Under the pieces are notes generated by a model, which searched no databases, had not been told where the DNA came from, and saw nothing but the letters and a program-made list of their open reading frames with translations. A program made the translations under genes and the position numbers. Shown in pieces: positions 36,149-45,218 of a stretch of DNA of 64,000 bases. Location of the stretch: NCBI RefSeq assembly GCF_002901705.1, contig NZ_PPPV01000016.1, forward strand, positions 602,907 through 666,906, in the 5' to 3' direction. Each line of letters begins with the position of its first letter. The stretch's first letter is position 1. This DNA comes from Staphylococcus lugdunensis. GTDB lineage: Bacteria > Bacillota > Bacilli > Staphylococcales > Staphylococcaceae.

Positions 36149-38317
36149 CTAGCTTTCTAGCACATAACCAAATGCTTTAATTTTGCCGTCTACTTCTTCA
36201 AAGTAAACACCTTGAATTTCTGGTGCGAATCCAGGGAATTTATTGATACCTTCTTCTAAAATCTTGAAGTAAGATTTAGCTGTTTCGCTCCATTTTTCAC
36301 CTGGAACAACACAGAAGATTCCTGGAGGATATGGTAATGCACCTTCAAGTGCAATTTCTCCAACGATGTTGTCTAATTCAACTAATTTAGCGTTGTTTTT
36401 CAATAATTGAATGTTAGCATCGTAAGGTTTCATGCTTTGTTCTGGTAAGTAGTCTTTTAAGAACATTTTTTTCTGGAATTCTTTTGTATTATGTTCTTTA
36501 TAGAAATCATGTAATTCTTGGCATAATTGACGAATTGTATAACCTTGATAGCGTTCAAAGTTTTGATGATACAATCTTGGCAACACTTTATCTAGCGGTG
36601 CATCTTGATCAATTAAGCTTTCGAATTTGATTAATTTAGCGATTAAATTGTTCATTTTAGCTTCGTCGCTAGCTGGTGTCATTAAGAATAGAATAGAGTT
36701 TAAGTCATTTTTCTCAGGAATAATGCCATTTTCACGTAAATAATTAGCCAAAATAACTGCTGGGATACCAAAGTCCATGTATGAATCATCTTCTGGGTTG
36801 ATACCTGGTGTTGTTAATAAGAATTTGTTTGGATCAACGAAATATTGGTCTTTACCATAGCCGTTGAAACCATGCCATGATTCTTCTGGATTGAATTTCC
36901 AATAGTCTAAATTGCTAATGATTTCTTCTGTTGGTGCATCAGACCATTTTTTACCATTCACTTTTTCAGGTAAGAACGGTTTAATATATTTACATTTAGC
37001 TAGGATTTCTTTTCTAGCATTTGTTGATACCGTTAAACAATCGTTCCAAAGTTTTTCTCCCATAGGTCCTTCTTGCATTCTTGCGTTGATATCTAGAGAA
37101 GCGAACATTGGATAGAACGGTGAAGTTGATGCATATTGCATATAAGCATTATTGAAACGTTTATGATTGATATAACGTTTTTGGCCTTTAATGTGTTTAT
37201 CTTTTTTATGGATTTGTGACGCTTGTGAGAAACCAGCTTGTTGTTTATGTGTAGATTGAACAACAAAGATACCAGGATCATTTTCATCAAGGTCTAATAA
37301 TAATGGTGAAGATTTTTTCATTAATGGAATGAATTGTTCATAACCCACCCAAGCTGAGTCGAATAAAATGTAATCACATAAGTGACCAATTTTATCTACA
37401 ACTTGACGTGCATTGTAAATCGTACCATCATAAGTTCCCAATTGGATAACAGCTAAACGGAAAGGTCTATCCCATTTTGCACGTTCAGGATCCACTTTAG
37501 CAACTTCTTGTCTCAAATATTCTTCATCAAAGTCGTGTTCGTGAATACCGCCAATGAAACCATAAGAGTCACGTGCTGTTTGCATATAAACTGGACGGCC
37601 ACCGTCTTTAACTAAAGCTGAAATATAAACTGATTTGTGGTTGTTTCTGTCAAATAATACTAAGTCATCAGGCATAATTGCTGATGTAATCGTAATGTTA
37701 TTTGATGTTGTTGAGCCGTTCATAACGAAATATGTTTTGTCTGCATTATAAACTTTTGCAGCATGTTTTTGAGCATCTACGGCTGGACCTTCATGGATTA
37801 ATAAGTCCCCTAAATCCACGTCTGCGTTACAAATATCTGCTCTAAAAATATTTTCGCCGAAGAATTTGTAGAATTGTCTTCCAGCTGGATGTTTAGCAAA
37901 ATATTGTCCACCTTGGTGTCCAGGACAGTCGAATTGCACGTTACCGCGTTCAACATAGTCCGCTAAAGTATTAAAGAATGGAGGTAGTACATTGTTTTCA
38001 TATTTAGAAATTGCATATTCTAATTTTTTTGAATTATATTCAAAATTACTATTGTTTACATCTATTATGAAATCTACTTCTTTTAAATCCACTGCGTTAG
38101 CTGCATCTTTATCATTTTCGTAGTCGGAAACAACAAATACAGGAATGTCTAATTTTGCCTCTTTAAGTTTGTTGACAAAATCCATATCCTCTTCCATAAG
38201 AACAACAGCACCTAAATCGATGATGTCTTCATCTTTGTCATGGATCGATACAATTTCTCTTTCGCTAGTGAAATATTTTCTTGCTTCCTCCGAAGAAGCA
38301 ACTTTCAAGAATTTCAT
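36149..38317 (-). CDS. speF: Ornithine decarboxylase (inducible type)
   Basis: A 722-residue PLP enzyme of the fold-type I group, colinear with E. coli SpeF. It has an N-terminal wing domain (1-110), a PLP domain with FDCPGHQGGQYF, NADKTYFVMNGSTTSN and the Schiff-base lysine in STHKQQAGFSQASQ, and a C-terminal part ending in EGALPYPPGIFCVVPGE. It converts ornithine to putrescine, consuming a proton. The start is ATG 38317 after GAAGG. Ornithine decarboxylase is uncommon in staphylococci. Confidence 0.95.
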   Translation of the reverse strand: MKFLKVASSEEARKYFTSEREIVSIHDKDEDIIDLGAVVLMEEDMDFVNKLKEAKLDIPVFVVSDYENDKDAANAVDLKEVDFIIDVNNSNFEYNSKKLEYAISKYENNVLPPFFNTLADYVERGNVQFDCPGHQGGQYFAKHPAGRQFYKFFGENIFRADICNADVDLGDLLIHEGPAVDAQKHAAKVYNADKTYFVMNGSTTSNNITITSAIMPDDLVLFDRNNHKSVYISALVKDGGRPVYMQTARDSYGFIGGIHEHDFDEEYLRQEVAKVDPERAKWDRPFRLAVIQLGTYDGTIYNARQVVDKIGHLCDYILFDSAWVGYEQFIPLMKKSSPLLLDLDENDPGIFVVQSTHKQQAGFSQASQIHKKDKHIKGQKRYINHKRFNNAYMQYASTSPFYPMFASLDINARMQEGPMGEKLWNDCLTVSTNARKEILAKCKYIKPFLPEKVNGKKWSDAPTEEIISNLDYWKFNPEESWHGFNGYGKDQYFVDPNKFLLTTPGINPEDDSYMDFGIPAVILANYLRENGIIPEKNDLNSILFLMTPASDEAKMNNLIAKLIKFESLIDQDAPLDKVLPRLYHQNFERYQGYTIRQLCQELHDFYKEHNTKEFQKKMFLKDYLPEQSMKPYDANIQLLKNNAKLVELDNIVGEIALEGALPYPPGIFCVVPGEKWSETAKSYFKILEEGINKFPGFAPEIQGVYFEEVDGKIKAFGYVLES

Positions 38318-38371
38318 AAATATAACCTTCTTCCCTCAAATTAATTTATTCTCTTTTGTACCTCCACCGAC

Positions 38372-38400
38372 AGTGTAGTACGATTATCAAAAATTGTTAA
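38372..38400 (-). promoter_or_regulatory. speF-potE promoter
   Basis: On the minus strand the -35 TTAACA (38400-38395) and -10 TACACT (38377-38372) are 17 bases apart, placing the start site near 38366, about 49 bases before the speF ATG. Confidence 0.5.
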
Positions 38401-38419
38401 TACCTTAAATAATTATTTC

Positions 38420-38435
38420 TGTGAAATATTTCACA
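38420..38435. promoter_or_regulatory. CRP/FNR-type operator (ArcR-like site)
   Basis: TGTGAAATATTTCACA is a perfect 16-bp palindrome of the TGTGA-N6-TCACA type, the known target of the staphylococcal Crp/Fnr protein ArcR, which controls arginine deiminase genes. Its centre is about 61.5 bp upstream of the predicted speF start site, the class I activator position. Confidence 0.6.
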
Positions 38436-39120
38436 TTTAATATTACAACGCTTACATACACAAGGCTTTTGAGAATTGTTAAGTTTTTGTGACAAGTATG
38501 TAAATTGCATTTACAAAGTAAAAACCCCGCCATTGTAGGCATATTTGTCTATACAACTTGGGAATTTTTATTATAATATGTCTTTAAAAGTAACCAATAT
38601 GCAAAATATTATTGCGGACTATGAACAAATGTTTATATCTATTTTTTCACAATCTCACATCCGATTTTTGATTAAAAATTTAGACATGTATCATCTTTTT
38701 GAGAAGATCCATGTCCTAGAAAATAAATTTTCACACTTCCTTGTATATTCATAATATTTTATATTTATGCATTTAATACGATTAATAATTCAATTCTCGC
38801 TTGCTTAAAATCGAATGTTTTTAAAAAAACTTGCAGTTAAATATTTTGGTATTCTATCTATTCTTGCTATTTACAACTTGTGGTTCAATTAATTCGACTA
38901 TCTGCTTTTCATAAAGAGGTCGCTTGCTTCAATTACTACCTAACAACTACACATATATGGTCGACTGATACTAAGTGGTGTTGTCTCAACTGTGGCAATC
39001 ATACCAGCTATAATAAATATTGAATCATTTTTAACATCCCGTTGATTGGTAAATGATAGTGCCTGTCTTCTTTTATCATGCTTAACTATGGCAGTGTCTA
39101 CCTAATAATATGAAGATTTA

Positions 39121-39897
39121 TCACATTGTTTTTGATTGTCTAATATGATGCGTTTGGCGTTGTGATATAATTGCTTGCAATATTAATAACGCAGCATTTA
39201 CAAACCAATATAAAGCTAGTGCTGAGGGAGATTGAAACGCAATGTAGAGAATAAATAACGGGGAAACGATCATCATCACATAGCCCATCATTCTTTGTTC
39301 CTTAGGCATTTGTCTGGCACTTAACCATGATTGGACAAAATACATGAACCCAGCAATCATAGCTATCATGCTATCTGGTGATGTGAGATGAAACCACATA
39401 AATGTTGGATAACTTAGAATTCCTCCTGAAGTTGGCCATTTTAATGTCGCATATAATCCAAATAAAATGGGGATTTGTATTAGCATAGGTAAACAGCCAA
39501 ACATGGTTGTTAAAGGATTAAGTTGATGTTGTTGATATAACTGCTGCAACTCTTGATATGCCTCATTTTTTAGTTGCTGAGTTGCTGCTGCTTTCATTTT
39601 TTGTTGTATCGGTTCAATTTTGGGTTGTAATTCTTTCATTTTCATACTGGTTATTGCCATTTGTTTTTGGTTATGCAACATGAGTGGCATTAATATTAAT
39701 CTTACTAGGCACACAATAATAACAATAGCCAATCCATAATTATGATTCAGATGTAAACCCAAATAATGCAGCAACCCATCCATAGGTCCAACAACAAGTT
39801 GATACACCAAACCTGTCCTTTGATGTGTATCACTGTAATTGCATCCTGAAAGTAAACTAATCCCTAATAAAAGTATTGTCACATACCATTTCTTCAT
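39121..39897 (-). CDS. YidC/Oxa1-family membrane protein insertase, second type
   Basis: A 258-residue lipoprotein of the Gram-positive YidC family. The signal peptide ends in a lipobox with Cys19 (GISLLSGCN), followed by five membrane helices. The groove arginine is visible in IVIIVCLVRLILMP. LNPLTTMFGCLPMLIQIPIL is the classical YidC loop and helix. ATG 39897 comes one base after the stop of the upstream XRE/TPR gene, so the two are tightly coupled. It may be an accessory insertase for specific substrates rather than the housekeeping copy; no rpmH-rnpA context is present. Confidence 0.88.
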   Translation of the reverse strand: MKKWYVTILLLGISLLSGCNYSDTHQRTGLVYQLVVGPMDGLLHYLGLHLNHNYGLAIVIIVCLVRLILMPLMLHNQKQMAITSMKMKELQPKIEPIQQKMKAAATQQLKNEAYQELQQLYQQHQLNPLTTMFGCLPMLIQIPILFGLYATLKWPTSGGILSYPTFMWFHLTSPDSMIAMIAGFMYFVQSWLSARQMPKEQRMMGYVMMIVSPLFILYIAFQSPSALALYWFVNAALLILQAIISQRQTHHIRQSKTM

Positions 39898-39898
39898 T

Positions 39899-41005
39899 TT
39901 ATTCAATCCCCTGGCGATATATAAAGTCTAAACGCTTCACAATCTGTTGAAATTGTGGATTATGCCACAATTCTGCAAATCGTTGTTCGTCAGCTACGAC
40001 TCTATAAAAGTCACGTGCCACTCTATCATTTTGTATATTTAATCGCTCACCAAACGGCATTTTTGCTAAAAACATATCAATATCATTAAAAAAATGATCT
40101 TGCTGATAATTACAATTTCGCACAACTCGTTCATAGCACTGACAGTAGTCTTCTAAATATTCTAAAGCTTGCTCATACTCAGTTTGTTGATAGTAATACT
40201 TAGCCAGCGACAAATTAATACCAATATTGATATATGGAAATAATTGATTGGTATTAAACCCCTGCTGCAATGCTTTAAAACGCTGTTCGATATCACTGAT
40301 TTCTTCGTATAAATCACGAACCAATATCAACTGTAACTGTTGAGACATTAACATTAGTGATTGATACATATCCACTTGAATCACACTTGAAGCCTTCGCT
40401 AAGTTCCCTTGTTGTGCATAAGCATCTGCTAAAAAGAATGCTGTTCCCTCTTTAATTGAACAATCAGGAACAGTGTCGATAATGGCGCCATAGTCTGCTG
40501 AATATAGCTGAAATGCTAAACGATAACATTTAGCATATTTTATCAGTTCATCAGAATCAGATTTTTCTTCAACTATATCGCATAATGTTTGTGCAAATTG
40601 AATCGTATCTAGACGTTGTTCCTCATTTTCAGCATAATAAATATGATTCATCAGCAACGCAATGATTGACAATAAAAATGAATACTCATTATTGTTATTA
40701 TGACAACTCTCTTTCACTGCAGTTAAAAATGTCCCATACGAATGATTAGTCAATTGTTTAGACAAGTGTTGACACAGATGAGTGGCGTCCTCTTTCGTTA
40801 ATACATCTTGATAATCCAATAATTCGTCCACACTCATATTAAATAATTTTGCAAGCTTTGGTAACAACTGAATATCAGGCATTAAACTACCATTTTCCCA
40901 TTTTGAAATAGTTGGCTTTGTGATATCTAAATATGCAGCCAATTTATCTTGCGTTAATCCTAGTTTAGTCCGCTGCGCTTTTATAACCTTATTAATTTTA
41001 ATCAT
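39899..41005 (-). CDS. XRE/TPR regulator (Rgg/PlcR-like architecture)
   Basis: A 368-residue protein with an N-terminal Cro/CI HTH (LGLTQDKLAAYLDITKPTIS, about 13-32) and a long helical C-terminal region with TPR-like repeats (for example GTAFFLADAYAQQGNLAKAS and LAKYYYQQTEYEQALEYLED). Such proteins often sense short peptides. ATG 41005 follows AAGGAG; an upstream extension lacks a ribosome binding site. It is cotranscribed with the yidC-like gene, one base apart. Confidence 0.82.
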   Translation of the reverse strand: MIKINKVIKAQRTKLGLTQDKLAAYLDITKPTISKWENGSLMPDIQLLPKLAKLFNMSVDELLDYQDVLTKEDATHLCQHLSKQLTNHSYGTFLTAVKESCHNNNNEYSFLLSIIALLMNHIYYAENEEQRLDTIQFAQTLCDIVEEKSDSDELIKYAKCYRLAFQLYSADYGAIIDTVPDCSIKEGTAFFLADAYAQQGNLAKASSVIQVDMYQSLMLMSQQLQLILVRDLYEEISDIEQRFKALQQGFNTNQLFPYINIGINLSLAKYYYQQTEYEQALEYLEDYCQCYERVVRNCNYQQDHFFNDIDMFLAKMPFGERLNIQNDRVARDFYRVVADEQRFAELWHNPQFQQIVKRLDFIYRQGIE

Positions 41006-41228
41006 ATTAAACAACTCCTTACATTTATTGTATCTAGCAGTTGAACTAAATTGTATTTCTAATATGACAATATCAAGGAAATAAAGTTTCCACATAAGAA
41101 ACTTATAGTCGTATGGATATTCTTTTCGTTTAAAAATTCGTATAAAAACACGGTGTATGATAATTTAAAAAACTATCATTCGAAAATCTTGTATCGTAAG
41201 TTACAATATTGATAAAGAGGTGATATAA

Positions 41229-41462
41229 ATGAAAAACATCTTTAATTTCTCATTCGTTCTAGGGCTTATGTTAATTATCGTTGGGATTGTGCGTTTATTT
41301 AATGGTATTGATATTGTATCTATCTTTGCAATTGCACTGGGAATTATGGAAATATTTCTCTCATTAAGTCAGCGCAAACAAATTAAACGACAAAACCAAC
41401 ATGCTTCAAATGACTCAAAACACGAAAAACCAAGTTTTAAACATACTCAAGATAAAGAATAA
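41229..41462 (+). CDS. Small membrane protein
   Basis: A 77-residue protein with two hydrophobic helices (7-24 and 30-48) and a charged lysine/glutamine-rich cytoplasmic tail. Start ATG 41229 follows AAAGAGGTGAT. It is divergent from the XRE/TPR-yidC pair. Unknown family. Confidence 0.65.
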   Translation: MKNIFNFSFVLGLMLIIVGIVRLFNGIDIVSIFAIALGIMEIFLSLSQRKQIKRQNQHASNDSKHEKPSFKHTQDKE

Positions 41463-41777
41463 TCACCATTTCAGCTACTAAAATAAACAAAATTTATTAT
41501 AATATATATAAATAATAAAATAATATAGTCTGTACTAAATAACGCTCCATGTTATCGTTTTTTACGATTGAATTAATGTGTACTTATCGTTTTACTTTAT
41601 TCAAACTTTACAACTTTTAAATAAGATTCGTGAGATTAAGTGTTTTCTCATTTTCTCTAGCAGTATCTTCACAAAAACAAAAATAAACATATTAACTATT
41701 AACTTTATTTCACAAATTAGTGAATCTTTAGCATTGTTCAATAGTTAAATATGCTTATCCGTCCTCGTTTCCTATGT
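41463..41777. other. Gene-free AT-rich interval
   Basis: No open frame with a ribosome binding site, no strong hairpin and no recognised repeat; only a weak CACAAATTAGTG dyad near 41713. I see nothing supportable here. Confidence 0.5.
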
Positions 41778-42143
41778 TCAGTAATCAAATGGTCCTAATA
41801 GTATAAAGATAATGAATAATACAGCACTCAAAAATGTTGTCGGCATAAGCCACCATACTTTGGTGAAATGTTGGCGCTTAAGTTCAATCAATCCAATCAT
41901 AGTAGAAAAACCCCATAAATCATCAAATACAACATTTCCAAATATATTCTCTGGTAGTAGCGCATCTAATAATTCAATTAAAAATGCTGCCATTAAACCA
42001 AGTTGGTAGCTAATCACTAAAATACGTCGCTGCTTAGATTGCCATTGTCGACTCAGACGCAAATACGCCCAAAGTATTATTACAAGAATGAACACCTCGA
42101 TGATAATAGTTAAATAATACAAGTAATCATTGCTTATTAACAT
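41778..42143 (-). CDS. Membrane protein, unknown function
   Basis: A 121-residue protein with about four hydrophobic helices. The start is ATG 42143 after AGAGGG; the longer open frame has no good start signal. It may sit downstream of its own promoter just upstream of the TPP riboswitch gene, transcribed away from it. Family not recognised. Confidence 0.65.
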   Translation of the reverse strand: MLISNDYLYYLTIIIEVFILVIILWAYLRLSRQWQSKQRRILVISYQLGLMAAFLIELLDALLPENIFGNVVFDDLWGFSTMIGLIELKRQHFTKVWWLMPTTFLSAVLFIIFILLGPFDY

Positions 42144-42275
42144 TTTAACCCTCTTAACATTAAAAAATTTATAAATATGTTCACTTTTAGAATAGGTCAT
42201 ATCAATGCATCATTCAATTATGATATACCAATTTTATTTACTTATGTTGTTATGTTATGTTGTATATGTAAATGA

Positions 42276-42446
42276 TCACTAGGGGTGCAGTAATCGCTGC
42301 TGAGAGAAACTTTGTTTCAACCCTTGAACCTGATGGTTAGTACCAGCGTAGGAAAGTGAACCTTGTGCGTCATTGATGCGTAGTCCTTTTGACATCAATC
42401 TTTTTCTTGTTAAACACAAGCATTCACTTTTGCTACGTGAATGCTT
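42276..42446 (+). ncRNA. TPP riboswitch (THI box) with terminator expression platform
   Basis: The aptamer (42276-42359) contains the conserved AGGGGTGC, GCTGAGAG, ACCCTTGAACCTGAT and GGTTAGTACCAGCG segments; P1 pairs TCACT (42276-42280) with AGTGA (42355-42359). A terminator AAGCATTCAC/GTGAATGCTT (42418-42446) with a T-rich tail follows. GTGAACCTTGTG (42356-42367) can instead pair with CACAAG and TTCAC of the terminator 5' arm (42415-42427). TPP binding fixes P1 and should therefore cause termination before the ThiY-like gene. Confidence 0.93.
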
Positions 42447-42470
42447 ATTTTAATAGGAGGAGAAAAGATA

Positions 42471-43385
42471 ATGGATACACTAACAGTTGGTTTAGAATGG
42501 TTTTTAAATCCAGATCATATGCCGCTGATCATTGGCATTGAAAAAGGCTGGTTTGCAGACGCACAACTTGACGTACATATGATTGAGCCAGAAGCGCATT
42601 TCGATGCACTATCTGAAATTGAAAACAACAAAATGGATATAGCGATAACAGAACCTATTCACTTAGTTGAAGATCGTGCTAACGCTAAAGACGTTGTTGG
42701 CTTCGCACGATTCTTGCACACTAACGGTGGTGTCATGTTCAACAAAGATAAAGCAATAACTCGTCCACGTGACCTTATTGGAAAACGCTTAACCTATCCT
42801 GGGGCACCAGGCTCCGGTGGTATTGCAATTGTTAAAACAATGATTGAAGCCGATGGTGCTACATATCAGGAAGGTGATTTGATTCCTGTGAACAATAGCT
42901 TTTATCATACAGATGCCTTAGAGAAGGACAAAGCAGACGCAGCAACGTTAATCTTTGAAAATTTCGAAATAATCGAAGCAAAATTACGTGGCTTAAATGT
43001 CGATTTCTTCGCTCTTAAAGATTATAATGTTCCAGATTTTTGTCAATTAATATTGATTACCTCTCCACAACACCTCAAAATACAGCATGATAAATTATCA
43101 CGTTTTATCACTGTCATTAAAAAAGCTATAGATTATATTCATCAACATTTGAATGAAGCGATTGCAATTTATTGTGCTTATACGCAAACTGATGTATATG
43201 ATGCATTAAACCAACAAACCATACAAGCTACAGCCCATTGTTTTACTAATGATTTATCAATGAGCTCCGATTATTACAATGATTTACAACTATGGTTACA
43301 CGAAAACGATAAAATCGTACAAACCATTGATTCACAACTTTATTTCACTAATGAATTATTATTCCCACGTTATCATCGACACTAA
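42471..43385 (+). CDS. ThiY/NMT1-like thiamine-precursor binding protein without signal peptide
   Basis: A 304-residue periplasmic-binding-protein-fold (NMT1/THI5-like) protein. Family features: LEWFLNPDHMPLIIGIEKGWF at the N-terminus, ITEPIHLVEDRANAKDV, GKRLTYPGAPGSGG and a C-terminal helical part. ATG 42471 follows TAGGAGGAG; an earlier in-frame ATG (42441) lies in the terminator. Unlike typical ThiY there is no signal peptide or lipobox, and no ABC partner gene is in the window. It lacks the CCCFC motif of fungal THI5 HMP synthase. Role in HMP supply is inferred from the riboswitch. Confidence 0.82.
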   Translation: MDTLTVGLEWFLNPDHMPLIIGIEKGWFADAQLDVHMIEPEAHFDALSEIENNKMDIAITEPIHLVEDRANAKDVVGFARFLHTNGGVMFNKDKAITRPRDLIGKRLTYPGAPGSGGIAIVKTMIEADGATYQEGDLIPVNNSFYHTDALEKDKADAATLIFENFEIIEAKLRGLNVDFFALKDYNVPDFCQLILITSPQHLKIQHDKLSRFITVIKKAIDYIHQHLNEAIAIYCAYTQTDVYDALNQQTIQATAHCFTNDLSMSSDYYNDLQLWLHENDKIVQTIDSQLYFTNELLFPRYHRH

Positions 43386-43456
43386 TCAAAACCACCCGTT
43401 ATAAGGGAGGGTTTGATTGTAGACAAACCTACTTTTTATAAAGGGGGGTTTGTCTT
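43384..43456 (+). terminator. Tandem hairpins after the ThiY-like gene
   Basis: The first hairpin pairs AATCAAA...CCC (43384-43397) with GGG...TTTGATT (43405-43418) but has no T-tract. The second pairs AGACAAACC with GGTTTGTCT (43421-43455) and is followed by TTTTTAT. The second belongs to the left direct repeat that flanks the cyclodipeptide cassette. Confidence 0.7.
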
Positions 43457-43461
43457 TTTAT
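43416..43461 (+). repeat. Left flanking direct repeat of the cyclodipeptide cassette
   Basis: 46 bp beginning ATTGTAGACAAACCTACTTT and ending TTTGTCTTTTTAT. The first 20 and the last 13 bases are identical to the right copy at 47149-47193; only the loop between differs. Confidence 0.75.
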
Positions 43462-43485
43462 AATTTTAAAAATTATAAAATGAAA

Positions 43486-44661
43486 TTACTTTTTATTATT
43501 GAACATCTCCTTAAATATTTCTGTATTAACATATATAAATATTGAGATTAGAACTAAAGATACACTTGCAAAATAATAAGGCATAAATGTTTGAGGCACC
43601 AATCCAATTAATATTGCACCTATAGTCATACCTATATATCTTACAAAATTAAAAACACCTAAAACCTTTCCTTTGATACTTTCGAACCTTTGAGATATTA
43701 GAGTTGATAGTAAGGCAGGAACAAGGCCGACAAAAAGTCCTAGTATAAAAATGATGAATGATAAAATTATTAAACTTAAAGTATTAAACAATCCAAATAG
43801 CAAAGTAAATATTGAAAAAATAATAACAGTGTATTTAAGTATAATTAAACCCTCATGCTTCTTTGAAATTCTTTTGTAGAACATACTACCTAATATTACA
43901 CTAACTGTAATAGGTAAAAATAATACACCGGATATTCCTTCACCTATATTGTATATATTGTTTAATAATGTTGGTAAATAAACCAATATTGAGAAATAGG
44001 TGAAAAATATTAAGAATCCTAACAATACTAAAGTAATAAAAACTTTATCAGATAAATATTTTTCATTTACTTTTTCTGTTAATTTTCCTATTCCTTTTTC
44101 AACATTAGGTATATTTGTAAATGATATAATTAAAAATAGTATCATTGATATCGCAAACAAAAAACTAAAAATCCCCATATAATCCCATTTAGCACCTATA
44201 CTACTGCCCAATATAGGTGCCAATGCTGGAGCACATGATAAAAATATTTGATAATTTGCCATTGCGGATGCTCTACCATTACCTGAACTTAACTTAGCCA
44301 ATAAAGTTAAGGTTACAAGTGGAATTATTCCACACCCAATAGCTTGTACTAATCTTGATATCGCAAATAAAATGAAATTATTTGTAATAGCACAAACAAA
44401 ACTAGATAAAATAACAATTCCTAATCCTGCTAAAAGTACTTTTTTCGAATCTCTAGAATCTATACTTTTACCTAGCAATATTTGCATGATGGCAACAATA
44501 AATATGAAACCACCAACTGTTACATTGATCCAAAATAAAGACACATGAAAATCATCATGTAATCTCGGAATGATAGGTGTATATATATTTTGAATTAGTG
44601 ATGCGAAAAACGCTAAAAATCCTAGAATATATAATTTTATATTACTTTTCATTTCAGCCAT
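43486..44661 (-). CDS. MFS transporter, YvmA-like (pulcherriminic acid locus)
   Basis: A 391-residue MFS protein of 12 membrane helices with motif A region LLGKSIDSRDSKKVLLAG between helices 2 and 3. It starts at ATG 44661, overlapping the marR stop by 8 bases. In Bacillus subtilis the neighbouring MFS gene yvmA, with marR-type yvmB, yvmC and cypX, handles pulcherriminic acid. The same set is present here. Base composition is more AT-rich than the flanks, and arginines are mostly AGA. Function as exporter of the dipeptide product is inferred. Confidence 0.82.
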   Translation of the reverse strand: MAEMKSNIKLYILGFLAFFASLIQNIYTPIIPRLHDDFHVSLFWINVTVGGFIFIVAIMQILLGKSIDSRDSKKVLLAGLGIVILSSFVCAITNNFILFAISRLVQAIGCGIIPLVTLTLLAKLSSGNGRASAMANYQIFLSCAPALAPILGSSIGAKWDYMGIFSFLFAISMILFLIISFTNIPNVEKGIGKLTEKVNEKYLSDKVFITLVLLGFLIFFTYFSILVYLPTLLNNIYNIGEGISGVLFLPITVSVILGSMFYKRISKKHEGLIILKYTVIIFSIFTLLFGLFNTLSLIILSFIIFILGLFVGLVPALLSTLISQRFESIKGKVLGVFNFVRYIGMTIGAILIGLVPQTFMPYYFASVSLVLISIFIYVNTEIFKEMFNNKK

Positions 44662-45121
44662 TAGAATCAACTTCTTCTTTTTTTAGTTCATCAACACTTC
44701 TCTGTAGAAATTCAATAATTGTTTCCATTTCTTTATCATCGAATACTTTTAATACTTCTTCGTATTTTTTAACTGCTTTTTTATGTAAATCATCGTGTAT
44801 AAAAGAAAGTTTTTCCCCTTTTTTTGTTAGCTTATAATAAATCTCCCTTTTATTTTCCTCATTATTCAATTCAACCACTAAATTCTTAGATAATAGTTTT
44901 TTTATGGATTTAGTAACTGCTGGTTTAGATAAATTTAACTCTTTGGCAAGAAATTTATTATTGATTTTATCATTTTTATCGATTAACTCTATGATATGAA
45001 ATTGAGTTAAAGATAAATCAAGGTTTTCATTCTCTCTTCTATACTTTCTTCTTTTATCAGCATTTTCTCTTTCAATTATAAATTTCTGTAACATTAATAT
45101 GACTTTTCTTTGCATATCCAC
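44654..45121 (-). CDS. MarR-family regulator (YvmB-like)
   Basis: A 155-residue winged-helix regulator. Recognised: LTQFHIIELIDKNDKINNKF, the recognition helix region ELNLSKPAVTKSIKKLLSKN, and the wing NKREIYYKLTKKGEKL. It starts at GTG 45121 with GGAGGGG 7 bases upstream. It is cotranscribed with the MFS gene and divergent from the cyclodipeptide synthase; TTAAC palindromes in the 155-bp gap are the likely operators. Confidence 0.87.
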   Translation of the reverse strand: MDMQRKVILMLQKFIIERENADKRRKYRRENENLDLSLTQFHIIELIDKNDKINNKFLAKELNLSKPAVTKSIKKLLSKNLVVELNNEENKREIYYKLTKKGEKLSFIHDDLHKKAVKKYEEVLKVFDDKEMETIIEFLQRSVDELKKEEVDSNG

Positions 45122-45136
45122 TTTAATTCCCCTCCA

Positions 45137-45156
45137 ATAGTTAACCAGTTAACTAT
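45137..45156. promoter_or_regulatory. Candidate MarR operator, TTAAC palindrome 1
   Basis: ATAGTTAACCAGTTAACTAT, an almost perfect 20-bp palindrome, begins 16 bases upstream of the marR start and lies next to its ribosome binding site. Confidence 0.6.
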
Positions 45157-45218
45157 ATTATTGTATATTTTATTTTTATTGTCAAATGTAATTGCTCACA
45201 TTATATAAATTTGGTATT

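Larger units (their letters stand above)
38318..39120. other. Gene-free interval upstream of speF
   Basis: It holds the speF promoter (38372-38400), a CRP/ArcR-type palindrome (38420-38435) and a small hairpin TTGTAGGCATA/TCTATACAA near 38534-38560. The remainder is AT-rich. A short plus-strand frame near 38965-39100 has weak resemblance to a Na+/H+ antiporter but is broken. No supported gene. Confidence 0.6.

Noticed and set aside
38358..38366. GGTGGAGGT, a strong ribosome-binding-like sequence upstream of speF, suggesting a leader peptide
   Set aside because: The only possible frame (GTG, 8 codons) begins inside the motif, and the predicted transcript start is at the motif itself.
38965..39105. 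Possible Na+/H+ antiporter relic (TVAIIPAI and LVNDSA segments)
   Set aside because: Only two short similar segments, separated by a stop and by non-matching residues. Too weak without a search.
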